The notes under the pieces were generated by a model. The model searched no databases. It was not told the DNA's origin and saw nothing but the letters and a program-made list of their open reading frames with translations. The translations under genes and the position numbers were made by a program. A stretch of DNA of 64,000 bases from Scatomorpha merdigallinarum (GTDB lineage Bacteria > Bacillota > Clostridia > Oscillospirales > Oscillospiraceae): NCBI GenBank assembly GCA_018710885.1, contig DVJA01000043.1:1-64000 (forward strand), in the 5' to 3' direction. The first letter of the stretch is position 1, and every line of letters starts with the position of its first letter. Positions 24,188 through 32,160 of the stretch are shown one piece after another.

Positions 24188-24216
24188 TTGACAAGCGCAA
24201 CTTAATTTAATAAAAT
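24188..24216 (+). promoter_or_regulatory. Promoter of proS
   Basis: TTGACA and TAAAAT are spaced by 17 bases; transcription would start about 35 bases before the proS ATG. No T-box motif is present, so proS does not appear to be tRNA-regulated here. Confidence 0.8.
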
Positions 24217-24257
24217 ATACATTCAGCGACAAGTAAAGCAGTAAAGGAGCTTTATAT

Positions 24258-25697
24258 ATGGCTAAGGAGAAGAAAGTTGAGAGCATAACCGATATGGAGC
24301 AGGACTTTGCGCAGTGGTTCACCGACGTGTGTACCAAGGCGCAGTTAGTTGACTACTCCGGCGTGAAGGGCCTCTTCATCATGCGGCCATACGGTTACGC
24401 CATTTGGGAGAACATACAGTCTTATTTGGACAGGCGCTTCAAAGAGACCGGACACACAAACGTGTCCATGCCCATGCTGATACCCGAGAGCCTGCTGCAA
24501 AAGGAGAAGGACCACGTGGCCGGTTTCGCGCCCGAGTGCGCCTGGGTCACGGTCGGCGGCAGCGAGGAGCTGCCCGAGCGGCTGTGCATCCGTCCGACGA
24601 GCGAGACGCTCTTCTGCGAGCACTGGAGCCATATAGTACACTCCTGGCGCGATCTGCCCTGCCTCTACAACCAGTGGTGCAGCGTGCTGCGCTGGGAAAA
24701 GACCACCCGTCCCTTCCTGCGCGGCCGTGAGTTCCTCTGGCAGGAGGGGCACACCATCCACGCCACCGCCGAGGAGGCCATAGCCGAGACCAAGCAGATG
24801 CTCGAAATCTACGCCGACACCTGCGAAAACCTGCTGGCCATGCCCGTGCTGCGCGGCGTGAAGACCGATAAAGAGAAATTCGCCGGCGCCGAGGACACCT
24901 ACACGGTCGAGTGCATGATGCACGACCATAAGGCGCTCCAGTCCGGCACCAGCCACTACTTCGGCGACGGCTTTGCCAAGGCCTTCGGCATATCCTTCTC
25001 CGACAAGGAGAACAAGCTCCAGGCCCCCTTTGAGACGAGCTGGGGCATGTCCACCCGCGTAATAGGCGGCCTCATCATGACCCACGGCGACAATAACGGC
25101 CTCGTGCTCCCGCCGCGCGTCGCGCCCATACAGGTCGTGGTCCTGCCCATCGCGCAGCACAAGCCGGGCGTTGTTGACGCCGCCCAGGCTGTTGTAGACA
25201 GGCTCAAAGCCGCCGGTATCCGCGTGAAGGGCGACTTCTCCGACAACTCCCCCGGCTGGAAGTTCGCCGAGTGGGAGATGAAGGGCGTGCCTCTGCGCCT
25301 CGAGCTCGGCCCACGCGATATAGAGGCCGGCGTGTGCGTCGCTGCCCGACGCGACAACGGAGAGAAGGTCTCCCTGCCTCTCGAAAACCTTGAGGAGAGC
25401 GTGCGCGACATGCTCGAGAGCGTGCAGCAGGGCCTCTTCGACAAGGCGAAGCGTAACCTCGACGAGCACACCTACACCGCCACCACCGTGGAAGAGGTTA
25501 AGGATATCGTGGAGAACCGCGGAGGCGGCTTCGTCAAAACCATGTGGTGCGGCGAAGAGGAGTGCGAGCTCAAGATGAAGGAGCTCGCCGGAGTTACCAG
25601 CCGCTGCATCCCCTTCGAGCAGGAGCACCTGGGCGACACCTGCCCCGTCTGCGGCCGCGCGGCCAAGAAGATGATAGTCTGGGGCGTTGCGTATTAA
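24258..25697 (+). CDS. proS: Prolyl-tRNA synthetase, short (archaeal/eukaryal-type) form
   Basis: 479 residues. Class II synthetase motifs are present: motif 1 region GLFIMRPYGYAIWENI, motif 2 RWEKTTRPFLRGREFLWQEGHT, and the motif 3 region SWGMSTRVIGGLIMTHGDNNGLVLPPRVAP. The enzyme lacks the editing insertion of the long bacterial type and ends in the zinc-ribbon-like C-terminal region (CGEEECELKM...CPVCGRAAKKM) of type 3 ProRS. It charges tRNA-Pro with proline. ATG preceded by AAAGGAG; single-gene unit with promoter and terminator. Confidence 0.96.
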   Translation: MAKEKKVESITDMEQDFAQWFTDVCTKAQLVDYSGVKGLFIMRPYGYAIWENIQSYLDRRFKETGHTNVSMPMLIPESLLQKEKDHVAGFAPECAWVTVGGSEELPERLCIRPTSETLFCEHWSHIVHSWRDLPCLYNQWCSVLRWEKTTRPFLRGREFLWQEGHTIHATAEEAIAETKQMLEIYADTCENLLAMPVLRGVKTDKEKFAGAEDTYTVECMMHDHKALQSGTSHYFGDGFAKAFGISFSDKENKLQAPFETSWGMSTRVIGGLIMTHGDNNGLVLPPRVAPIQVVVLPIAQHKPGVVDAAQAVVDRLKAAGIRVKGDFSDNSPGWKFAEWEMKGVPLRLELGPRDIEAGVCVAARRDNGEKVSLPLENLEESVRDMLESVQQGLFDKAKRNLDEHTYTATTVEEVKDIVENRGGGFVKTMWCGEEECELKMKELAGVTSRCIPFEQEHLGDTCPVCGRAAKKMIVWGVAY

Positions 25698-25712
25698 TTC
25701 ATACTAAACGCA

Positions 25713-25748
25713 CAAAAAAGCCGCCGGCCAATACGGCCGGCGGCTTTT
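25713..25748. terminator. Terminator of proS (bidirectional)
   Basis: An 11-bp stem AGCCGCCGGCC/GGCCGGCGGCT, flanked by A6 on the left and T4 on the right, able to act on both strands between convergent genes. Confidence 0.85.
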
Positions 25749-25755
25749 GCGCGCC

Positions 25756-26307
25756 TCAGGCGTAGTGCAGTTGGCCGTCGCTGGTGGTGTAGGTCACACG
25801 GACAAGCGAGCGGATCCTCGACGAGAGCTCCATCAAATCCGTGAGCGTGCCCTCCGGGGCGAAGACCTCGCTGAGTTCTATTTCGCTGGTGAAGCCGGTG
25901 CGGATGCTGCCCGCCGGGGCCGCTTCGGCTATGGCGTCCATCAGCAGCTCGCCCAGTGCCGAGCGGTCGCCGGCGCGGCCCACGACTATGCCGTCCACGG
26001 ACACGTCCCAGGCCCGGTCTACGCCGGGACTTTCCGCAAGCAGCGTGAGCGCAAGTTCGCCGCGCTCACCGGTTTCCGGCAGCACAGCCAGTTTCAGATG
26101 CGTCTCCACCTCCGGCATGTCCTCTCCGGAGCGGGATATCTCTTCGCTCGCTGAACGCGCTATGCGCTCGGCCCCGGCCACATCGCCCGGAGCCCACAGC
26201 CCTGGCAATTCCTGCCCGCCGAGTGAGACGGTGCAGACCGGGCGCACATAGGCCACGGTCAGGGCCAGCAGCGCGGCAACAGAACACGCCAGCTTTTTCC
26301 AAAGCAT
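25756..26307 (-). CDS. Exported protein of unknown function
   Basis: 183 residues with an N-terminal signal-like segment (MLWKKLACSVAALLALTVAYV). The part around residues 95-125 (DVSVDGIVVGRAGDRSALGELLMDAI) resembles the short repeat found in front of G5 or M23 peptidase domains of clostridial wall enzymes, but no peptidase domain follows. It might be a stand-alone version of that module. Function not assigned. Confidence 0.6.
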   Translation of the reverse strand: MLWKKLACSVAALLALTVAYVRPVCTVSLGGQELPGLWAPGDVAGAERIARSASEEISRSGEDMPEVETHLKLAVLPETGERGELALTLLAESPGVDRAWDVSVDGIVVGRAGDRSALGELLMDAIAEAAPAGSIRTGFTSEIELSEVFAPEGTLTDLMELSSRIRSLVRVTYTTSDGQLHYA

Positions 26308-26433
26308 ATTATCACCTCACAGTTAACATAACACATTTTCGCCCCGCGTCAAGGCTTTCGCCAAAAGCTCCCTGTCCTCGCGCGATTTTTTCTCCCGGAC
26401 GGGCATAGGATGTCTCGTAAAGGAGGGAAAGGC

Positions 26434-26718
26434 ATGGCTTACGATGAGAAGGCCAAGGCGCCTGTCAAGCCGCAGAGCATCACGCTCAGCGAACGCGCGA
26501 AACTGACGGTGACTGGGGTGGAAGAGGTTCTGTCCTTCGACGAGGAGCGGATAGTTATGCGCACGGTGCTCGGCGAGCTCACGGTGCTCGGCTCGGGAAT
26601 GCATATCGGCAAGTTGAGCCTGGACACGGGCGAACTGGGCGTGGAGGGGCTGGTTAGCGAGCTGAGTTATTCCGAGCGTGAGGCTGCGGGCGGGTTCTGG
26701 AGCCGCCTTTTCGGCTGA
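26434..26718 (+). CDS. yabP: Sporulation protein YabP
   Basis: 94 residues: SITLSERAKLTVTGVEEVLSFDEERIVMRTVLGELTVLGSGMHIGKLSLDTGELGVEG is a classic YabP/YqfC-fold sequence. YabP is required for spore formation in Bacillus and is thought to take part in coat assembly. ATG 26434 follows AGGAGGGAAAGGC. It begins the conserved cluster yabP-yabQ-divIC-yabR. Confidence 0.92.
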   Translation: MAYDEKAKAPVKPQSITLSERAKLTVTGVEEVLSFDEERIVMRTVLGELTVLGSGMHIGKLSLDTGELGVEGLVSELSYSEREAAGGFWSRLFG

Positions 26719-26719
26719 C

Positions 26720-27343
26720 GTGGAGCTGCCAGTATCTGCGCAGGCGCTCGCCGCGGCGTATTCGCTGCTGATCGGCGTGCTGATAGGGCTGCTCTACGAC
26801 GTGAACAGGGCCTGGCGGTTTGAATGCCGCTCTTCTATGTCTGCGGCTGTAGCGGACACGCTGTTTTGCGTTTGCGCCGCCTGTGTGCTGTTCGTGTTCT
26901 CGATGGGCGCCCTGGACGGGCGGCTGAGGCTGTCCATGCTGTTTTGCGCCGGGGCAGGCTGGGGCGTTTATTGGCTCACCCTTTCGCGGAGAGTGCTCCC
27001 AGCGGCGCGCCTGCTTGTGAAAAATTGGGTGAAGTTGCTGCACTCAATGGGCTCCCATTTGAGCATTATCAAGAAATTGCTCAGAATTGAAAAAAACATC
27101 TTTTCAAAACTCGGGCTTGGGTTTAAAATGTATATTAACCGGCGTAAGACCATTCGCGCCGGAACAACTGAAGGGAGCGCAAGCCGTGAAGCACGGAAGG
27201 GCAGGTATGATTACTCTTCTGGCAGCGGCCGCCCTCACCGCGTACGCTCTGGCGGGTCTGGCCAGCGTCGGAGCGGAGATAGACAGATACGGCGAAACGA
27301 GGAGCGCCCTCGCCGAAAGGGTCCGGGAGCTGGAAGAAGCTAA
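26720..27343 (+). CDS. yabQ: Spore cortex/coat protein YabQ
   Basis: 207 residues from GTG 26720. About 4-5 hydrophobic segments in the first 120 residues (VELPVSAQALAAAYSLLIGVLIGLLYDVNRAWRF...) match YabQ. The C-terminal 50 residues are basic and low in complexity and overlap the divIC gene by 158 bases in another frame. Position one base after the yabP stop supports the assignment. The long overlap suggests either a genuine extended tail or a frame error shortly before 27180. Confidence 0.82.
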   Translation: MELPVSAQALAAAYSLLIGVLIGLLYDVNRAWRFECRSSMSAAVADTLFCVCAACVLFVFSMGALDGRLRLSMLFCAGAGWGVYWLTLSRRVLPAARLLVKNWVKLLHSMGSHLSIIKKLLRIEKNIFSKLGLGFKMYINRRKTIRAGTTEGSASREARKGRYDYSSGSGRPHRVRSGGSGQRRSGDRQIRRNEERPRRKGPGAGRS

Positions 27344-27452
27344 CTGCGAACTCGAGGCGAGATTAAACCGCGGCCGTGCTGACAAGAACGAACTAATCGA
27401 AGCGCTCGCCAGGGAGAGGCTGGGACTACGTTACCCTGACGAGACCGGATAA
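27186..27452 (+). CDS. divIC: Septum formation initiator, DivIC/FtsB family
   Basis: 88 residues: short cytoplasmic start, one membrane helix (MITLLAAAALTAYALAGLASVG), a coiled coil (IDRYGETRSALAERVRELEEANCELEARLN) and the conserved end ALARERLGLRYPDE. Such proteins join the FtsL-FtsQ complex at the division septum. The GTG at 27186 has AAGGGAG upstream; ATG 27207 is an alternative start. Fits the third position of the yabP-yabQ-divIC-yabR cluster. Confidence 0.85.
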   Translation: MKHGRAGMITLLAAAALTAYALAGLASVGAEIDRYGETRSALAERVRELEEANCELEARLNRGRADKNELIEALARERLGLRYPDETG

Positions 27453-27493
27453 GCAAGCAACAGCAATATCAAACAGGGGGATAAAGAGCACAT

Positions 27494-27955
27494 ATGCAGC
27501 TGCAGGTGGGAATGGTACTTGAAGGTAAGGTCACTGGCATTACCAAATTCGGGGCGTTTGTGGCCCTGCCCGACGGAAAGAGCGGTCTTGTACACATATC
27601 TGAGATCGCCAACACCTTTGTTAACGACGTCCACGACTACGTGGAGGACGGCCAGACAGTGAAGGTCAAGATCATCGGTATAGCCGATGACGGAAAGATA
27701 AACCTCTCCATCAAAAAGGCCGAGGCGCCGGAAGCGCCCGAGCGTCCTGCCGGACGCGCGCCCAGGGCGTATTCGTCTGGACCGCAGCAGCGCGCCAGCG
27801 CTCACAACTACCGCCAGCCTGTGCCGAGGGCCAACGGCCCCACAAACGACGCGAGCTTCGAAGACAAGCTCAAGCACTTCATGCAGGAGTCCGACAGCCG
27901 CATGGCCGACAACAAGATGTACGCCGAGCACAGGACCCGCCGCAGAAGCAGGTAA
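27494..27955 (+). CDS. yabR: S1 RNA-binding domain protein YabR
   Basis: 153 residues. An S1 domain occupies about 1-75 (VGMVLEGKVTGITKFGAFVALPDGKSGLVHISEIANTFVNDV...VKVKIIGIADDGKINLSIKKA), followed by a basic, Pro/Arg-rich tail. General RNA-binding protein of the YabR/GSP13 kind. The gene follows divIC after 41 bases and ends before a terminator. Confidence 0.93.
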   Translation: MQLQVGMVLEGKVTGITKFGAFVALPDGKSGLVHISEIANTFVNDVHDYVEDGQTVKVKIIGIADDGKINLSIKKAEAPEAPERPAGRAPRAYSSGPQQRASAHNYRQPVPRANGPTNDASFEDKLKHFMQESDSRMADNKMYAEHRTRRRSR

Positions 27956-27970
27956 GCTGAATAACTATTA

Positions 27971-27996
27971 AAGCCGCCCATATGGGCGGCTTTTTG
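27971..27996. terminator. Terminator after yabR (bidirectional)
   Basis: AGCCGCC/GGCGGCT stem with CATATG-type loop and T5 on +; A residues on the left allow use from the minus strand, where the next gene ends. Confidence 0.85.
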
Positions 27997-28000
27997 TCTT

Positions 28001-28600
28001 CTAAATCACCTTTTCCGGCGTTTGACGGCGCTCCAGCTCGTTTGTAAGCGTGTCGATGTTTTCGATTTTGCGTGAGATGCTTAGTTTGCGTTCGGACTGA
28101 AAGCCGTTTGGGTGCCATGCCAGGCAGCGGACTTTCACGTATCCTGGGCCCTCTCGTATGCTGCTCACGCTCAGTATTTCGTGACCGAGCCGCGCAAGCT
28201 CCCAGGACCCCTTATCGGGATCCCGCAGGCGCCCCTGCTCGCCGGCGAGCTCCTCTATGAGCTGGCGCTCTTTGGCATTAGTCTCGGCAAAGCCTAAAAA
28301 ACCGCGCCGGTATCCGACGAGCTCGCCCACGTCGATATAGCAGAGCTGTCCGTCCGCGTTCTGGCAGAAGATGAGCGTGGAGCAGGCCCGCTTGCGGGAG
28401 AGCGATATGGCGCCGCCCATTGCCGCAAGGGTCACGAGTACGGTCAAAGCCAGCAGCACCCACTCTCGGCCCGGCGTCTCATACGCGACCGCCAGCACCG
28501 CACCCACCGCGGCAACGAGCACAGCAGCGAGCGTGAGCACAATTATTTTAACCGTCATAAGGTGTCCCGTACCGCCTCCCGGCGGCAGCCAAATGCGCAT
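28001..28600 (-). CDS. Membrane protein of unknown function
   Basis: 199 residues: start MRIWLPPGGGTGHLM with AAAAGGAGGTG upstream, two membrane segments (about 17-40 and 47-66), then a cytoplasmic domain of about 130 residues containing IDVGELVGYRRGFLGFAETNAKERQLIEELAGEQGRL. No family recognised. Divergent from the GntR regulator gene with a shared 100-base control region. Confidence 0.65.
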   Translation of the reverse strand: MRIWLPPGGGTGHLMTVKIIVLTLAAVLVAAVGAVLAVAYETPGREWVLLALTVLVTLAAMGGAISLSRKRACSTLIFCQNADGQLCYIDVGELVGYRRGFLGFAETNAKERQLIEELAGEQGRLRDPDKGSWELARLGHEILSVSSIREGPGYVKVRCLAWHPNGFQSERKLSISRKIENIDTLTNELERRQTPEKVI

Positions 28601-28647
28601 GTTGCACCTCCTTTTAAAATCTGTTATGCCAGAGCGCAATTTTCCTC

Positions 28648-28687
28648 TTGACACGCTGTGCATACTGTGTATAATAAGTATATACAC
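28648..28687 (+). promoter_or_regulatory. Promoter and GntR-type operator of the ABC transporter operon
   Basis: TTGACA (28648-28653) and TATAAT (28670-28675) are 16 bases apart. An inverted repeat GTGTATA (28667-28673) / TATACAC (28681-28687) overlaps the -10 element. YtrA-type GntR regulators bind such TGTA-rich palindromes, so autorepression by the first gene is likely. Confidence 0.75.
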
Positions 28688-28704
28688 TATATAGGGTGAT
28701 AGCT

Positions 28705-29079
28705 ATGGACCTGATTATCAGCAATTCGTCCGGAGCACCGATATACGAGCAGATATGCTCGCAGATAAAGGGCAAGATAATCTCCGGCGAACTGAAGGAG
28801 GGGGACGCCCTTCCTTCCATCCGGCTTCTGGCCAAGGAGCTGCGAATAAGCGTTATCACGACGAAGCGGGCCTATGAGGAACTCGAGCGCGACGGGTTCC
28901 TGGTGACCTATCCCGGCAAAGGGAGCTTTGTCGCGGGCAAAAATCTGGACATCATACGCGAGGAGCGTCTGAGGCAGATTGAGGGCCTGCTTGAGCAGGT
29001 GAGGGCTCTCGCCGACGAGAGCGGTCTCAGCCAGGACGAACTTGAAGAGATGTTCCGTCTTATTTGCGAGGGAGATTAG
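28705..29079 (+). CDS. GntR-family (YtrA subfamily) transcription regulator
   Basis: 124 residues: a GntR winged helix (IYEQICSQIKGKIISGELKEGDALPSIRLLAKELRISVITTKRAYEELERDGFLVTYPGKGSFVA) followed by a short C-terminal helix pair, the layout of YtrA regulators that control adjacent ABC exporters. First gene of a four-gene operon; the next start follows after one base. Confidence 0.9.
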   Translation: MDLIISNSSGAPIYEQICSQIKGKIISGELKEGDALPSIRLLAKELRISVITTKRAYEELERDGFLVTYPGKGSFVAGKNLDIIREERLRQIEGLLEQVRALADESGLSQDELEEMFRLICEGD

Positions 29080-29080
29080 T

Positions 29081-29926
29081 ATGCAAAATGCCATTGAATG
29101 CCGCAATTTGAGCAAAGATTACGGCGTATTTAAGCTGGATCGCGTGAATTTTACCCTGCCCACGGGCTGCATCATGGGCCTCATCGGTGAGAACGGGGCC
29201 GGCAAGAGCACGACTATACGCCTGCTGCTGGGCCTGGCCAAGCGCTCCGGCGGCGAGGTGAAGGTCCTGGGCGCGGACCCGGAGACAGCCGAGCCAGAAC
29301 TGCGCGAGGAGATAGGCGTGGTCATGGACGACTGCCCATTCCCGGAGTCTATGACGCTGCGCGACGTGCGCAAAATACTCGCAGCGGCCTACCGTCACTT
29401 TGACGGGGCGCGTTTTGACTCGCTGGGCCTGAAGTTCTCGCTGCCTGAGCGGCAGAAGATCAAGGAGTACTCGCGCGGCATGCGCATGAAGCTCTCGATT
29501 GCAGCCGCGCTCAGTCACGGCTCCAGGCTGCTCATACTCGACGAGCCCACGAGCGGATTGGACCCCGTGGCCCGCGACGAGCTGCTGGACATCCTGCTGG
29601 AGTTCATACAGGACGAGAGAAACAGCGTGCTCATATCCTCACACATCCTCTCTGACCTTGAAAAAGCATGCGACTACATCACTTTCATCCACACCGGCCG
29701 CGTGGTTTTCAGCGAGGAGAAGGACGAGCTGCTCGGAAAGTACGTCATTGCCAAGGGCTCCGAGCGCGAGATTGACGCGCTCGACCGCGACGCCGTAGTC
29801 GGCGTGAGGCGCGGGGCCTTCGGCTGCGAGGCGCTGGTGGAGCGGCGCGCGGGTGAACACCTCACTCACGAGCGCGCCAGCATTGAGGACATCATGCTCT
29901 ACTATATCAAGGGGGACGCGAAATGA
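29081..29926 (+). CDS. ABC transporter ATP-binding protein
   Basis: 281 residues. Walker A GENGAGKST, Q-loop region, signature EYSRGMRMKLSIAAAL, Walker B LLILDEPTSGLDP and H-loop SSH are all intact. The signature SRGM replaces the commoner LSGGQ, as is usual in YtrB-like subunits. It energises the two membrane proteins that follow; substrate unknown, with drug or peptide export typical of this class. Confidence 0.93.
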   Translation: MQNAIECRNLSKDYGVFKLDRVNFTLPTGCIMGLIGENGAGKSTTIRLLLGLAKRSGGEVKVLGADPETAEPELREEIGVVMDDCPFPESMTLRDVRKILAAAYRHFDGARFDSLGLKFSLPERQKIKEYSRGMRMKLSIAAALSHGSRLLILDEPTSGLDPVARDELLDILLEFIQDERNSVLISSHILSDLEKACDYITFIHTGRVVFSEEKDELLGKYVIAKGSEREIDALDRDAVVGVRRGAFGCEALVERRAGEHLTHERASIEDIMLYYIKGDAK

Positions 29927-30525
29927 AAGCCGTACTTATGAGCGACATGATGGTAATAAAGAGCCAGGCGAAGAGTGTGCTTCTGGTGATCGTGGTCTGG
30001 CTGGGGATAACTATATTTAACAAAAGCGGCCTTTTCTTCTCTGCTTTAAGCACTGTCTACGCGATGATGCTGCCGCTGACCTGCATTGCGGCGTATGAGA
30101 AATCGCACTTCGACCGCTACCTGTTCACCGCGCCCGTGAGCCGCGCCTCGGCGGCGATGGGGCACTATGTGTTCAGCATAATCTGCGCGCTCTGCCTCGC
30201 CGTCATCGGCTTTGCCGCCAGCGTCGCGCTTGGCATGAGCGTCCGGGAGGCGGCGTACAGCACCTTTGCCTGCTTCTGTATCGGCGTGGTGATGGTCAGC
30301 GTGGTTCTGCCCGTGATTTACAAATACGGCACAGAGAAGGCCCGGCTCACCATGATGGCTGTGTTTGTCCTGTTTGTGCTGGTGTTCGGGCTGCTGTTCG
30401 GCGCGCTGGACGTGGACATGGACAGTCTGTGGGATGCACTGTTGCTTTTGCCGCTGCTGACGGTTGCGGTGTTTGCCGTTAGCGCCGCAATAAGCGTGGG
30501 GATATATAAGCGGCGTGAGTTTTAA
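29923..30525 (+). CDS. ABC-2 type permease subunit
   Basis: 200 residues with six hydrophobic segments, starting MKAVLMSDMMVIKSQAKSVLLVIVV. The arrangement (CIAAYEKSHFDRYLFTAPVSRASAAMGHYVFS) matches ABC-2 permeases of GntR-linked exporters. Overlaps the ATPase gene by 4 bases (ATGA). Confidence 0.85.
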   Translation: MKAVLMSDMMVIKSQAKSVLLVIVVWLGITIFNKSGLFFSALSTVYAMMLPLTCIAAYEKSHFDRYLFTAPVSRASAAMGHYVFSIICALCLAVIGFAASVALGMSVREAAYSTFACFCIGVVMVSVVLPVIYKYGTEKARLTMMAVFVLFVLVFGLLFGALDVDMDSLWDALLLLPLLTVAVFAVSAAISVGIYKRREF

Positions 30526-30544
30526 GCGCTGAGGGGTATGCGGA

Positions 30545-31144
30545 GTGCGGGTACTGCTTTTAAAGGAGCTAATTATTCTGTGGCGTGAGGGCCTGGCACT
30601 GGTGTTTCTTGTCGCGGTGCCGGTCACGCTGCTGGACGATGCTGTGCGCCTGGTGACTATGATTGCCGCCACATGCGCGCTCTTCACGTCATTGCACTCC
30701 ATCCGCTCCGACCAGGAGACCGGGTTTGAGCGCTACGCGCTGTGCATGCCGGTGTTTCGCACGGAGCTCGCGCTCTCACGTTATATAGTGCCGCTGCTGC
30801 TATATGCCGCCATTGCTGTGGCCTATCTCGCCGCAGGTGCGGTGTTCCGTTCGGGGACGCTTGAAGAGCTGGCTTTGGCCCTGTTGGTTACCGGCAGCTT
30901 TGACGCCATATGTCTGAGCTTCATGGTGCCGCTCTGCTGTAAACTGGGCGCGGATAGGGGAGGCCTGGCGGCAAAAATATCAATCGCGGCGGTGTGTGTG
31001 GCGCTCATTGCGTTTGTCCTGCTCGTCTTTGTGACGGACACGCGGGAAGAGACGGTGGCGCTGGAGATAACATTGCTGGCCGCAATCTCGCTTGCGGTGA
31101 GCGTGCCGGTCAGCGTACATATGTACAGGAGACGGGACTTTTAA
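30545..31144 (+). CDS. ABC-2 type permease subunit, paralogue of the preceding gene
   Basis: 199 residues, six hydrophobic segments, with the same plan as the upstream permease (LLLKELIILWREGLALVFLVAVPV...SDQETGFERYALCMPVFRTELALSRYIV). The two subunits probably pair in one transporter. GTG start at 30545. Last gene of the operon. Confidence 0.82.
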   Translation: MRVLLLKELIILWREGLALVFLVAVPVTLLDDAVRLVTMIAATCALFTSLHSIRSDQETGFERYALCMPVFRTELALSRYIVPLLLYAAIAVAYLAAGAVFRSGTLEELALALLVTGSFDAICLSFMVPLCCKLGADRGGLAAKISIAAVCVALIAFVLLVFVTDTREETVALEITLLAAISLAVSVPVSVHMYRRRDF

Positions 31145-31149
31145 AGTCC

Positions 31150-31491
31150 TCAGGGCTCGGGCAGTGGTATGGGCATGTCCAGTACCAGCCTGCCAAAACA
31201 GCACACCGGGCGGCGCTCGCTCGCGGGCAGGAAGATGTCGCGGTCCTTTTTCCGGCGGTTGAGAGTGAACAGGTAGGCGTTGCCCGCCCAGTCCTCGCAG
31301 TACTGGCGTATCACGGCCTCGTGCCCGTCGAAGAACAACCCCACGTCGCCGTCGCGTATGGGCGCCCCGCGCTCAAAGAGCGCCGTGCCGCCGCGGGGTA
31401 TGTACGGCTCGCACTCGCGGTCGGTGACGGTCACCGCAAACGAGGCGCTGCAACCCTCGGGTATATGGAAAGTGTCAGTGTGCAGGCTCAT
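31150..31491 (-). CDS. S24/LexA-like domain protein without catalytic residues
   Basis: 113 residues resembling the C-terminal dimerisation/protease domain of LexA or CI repressors (CEPYIPRGGTALFERGAPIRDGDVGLFFDGHEAVIRQY...LFTLNRRKKDRDI), but with no DNA-binding domain in front. Where active members have G-D-S-M the sequence is D-R-E-C, and the lysine position is not conserved, so autocleavage is unlikely. It may act as a stand-alone dimerisation or binding domain. Convergent with the ABC operon. Confidence 0.65.
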   Translation of the reverse strand: MSLHTDTFHIPEGCSASFAVTVTDRECEPYIPRGGTALFERGAPIRDGDVGLFFDGHEAVIRQYCEDWAGNAYLFTLNRRKKDRDIFLPASERRPVCCFGRLVLDMPIPLPEP

Positions 31492-31542
31492 GTTTCCACC
31501 TCAAAACGATGATAGCATGCGAGTTTTCTCCTGTCAACGCGC

Positions 31543-31571
31543 TTGATTAAAGTTGCGCTCAGGTGTAAAAT
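31543..31571 (+). promoter_or_regulatory. Promoter of the nitroreductase gene
   Basis: TTGATT and TAAAAT spaced by 17 bases, ending 25 bases before the start codon. Confidence 0.7.
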
Positions 31572-31595
31572 GTACCAGGCAAGGAGGTGCTTTGC

Positions 31596-32117
31596 TTGAA
31601 CGCAGCATATGAAAATCTGCTCACGCGCCGCAGCGTGAGAAAGTATAAACCCGAACAGATAAGTGACGGGGAACTCAACGCCGTCCTCAGGGCCGGCACT
31701 TACGCCCCCACCGCCAAGGGTGAACAGTCCCCGCTCATAGTGGCCGTGCAGGACAGGGGCGACATCGCCCGCCTGAGCAGCCTGAACGCCCAAATTCAGG
31801 GCACGACGGGAGACCCCTTCTACGGAGCCCCCACAGTGGTCATTGTCTTCGCCCAGGCGGGGAACAGGAACAGTGTCCAGGATGCCTCGCTCGTGATGGG
31901 GAATCTCATGAACGCCGCCCATGCGCTCGGCCTCGGCTCCTGCTGGATAAACCGTGCGAGGGAGACCTTTGAGCTGCCCGAGGGCCGCGAACTGCTCACG
32001 AAGTGGGGAGTTGAGGGCGACTGGATAGGCGTCGGCAACTGCATTCTCGGCTACCCCGACGGTCCCGCACCCGAAGCAAAGCCCAGAAAAGAGGGCTATG
32101 TGAAAATAGTGAAATAA
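31596..32117 (+). CDS. Nitroreductase-family FMN oxidoreductase
   Basis: 173 residues. RRSVRKYKPEQISDGELNAVLRAGTYAPTAKGEQ is the FMN-binding start of the nitroreductase fold, and GLGSCWINRA and ILGYPDG close the domain. Such enzymes reduce nitro or enone groups, or serve as flavin reductases, with NAD(P)H. A TTG start at 31596 follows a perfect AAGGAGGTG at 6 bases. Single-gene unit. Confidence 0.9.
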   Translation: MNAAYENLLTRRSVRKYKPEQISDGELNAVLRAGTYAPTAKGEQSPLIVAVQDRGDIARLSSLNAQIQGTTGDPFYGAPTVVIVFAQAGNRNSVQDASLVMGNLMNAAHALGLGSCWINRARETFELPEGRELLTKWGVEGDWIGVGNCILGYPDGPAPEAKPRKEGYVKIVK

Positions 32118-32124
32118 GCCGAAA

Positions 32125-32160
32125 CCGCCCGGAGCATAGCTCCGGGCGGCCTTTGTTTTC
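32125..32160. terminator. Terminator of the nitroreductase gene
   Basis: An 11-bp stem CCGCCCGGAGC/GCTCCGGGCGG followed by CTTTGTTTTC; the HAD gene on the minus strand ends in it as well. Confidence 0.8.

Noticed and set aside
23994..24257. T-box leader for proS
   Set aside because: No TGGNACCGCG-type motif or terminator hairpin; a plain promoter lies just before the gene.
24345..25628. Open frame of 427 codons on the minus strand
   Set aside because: Shadow of proS; composition is rich in Gly, His and Leu without domains.
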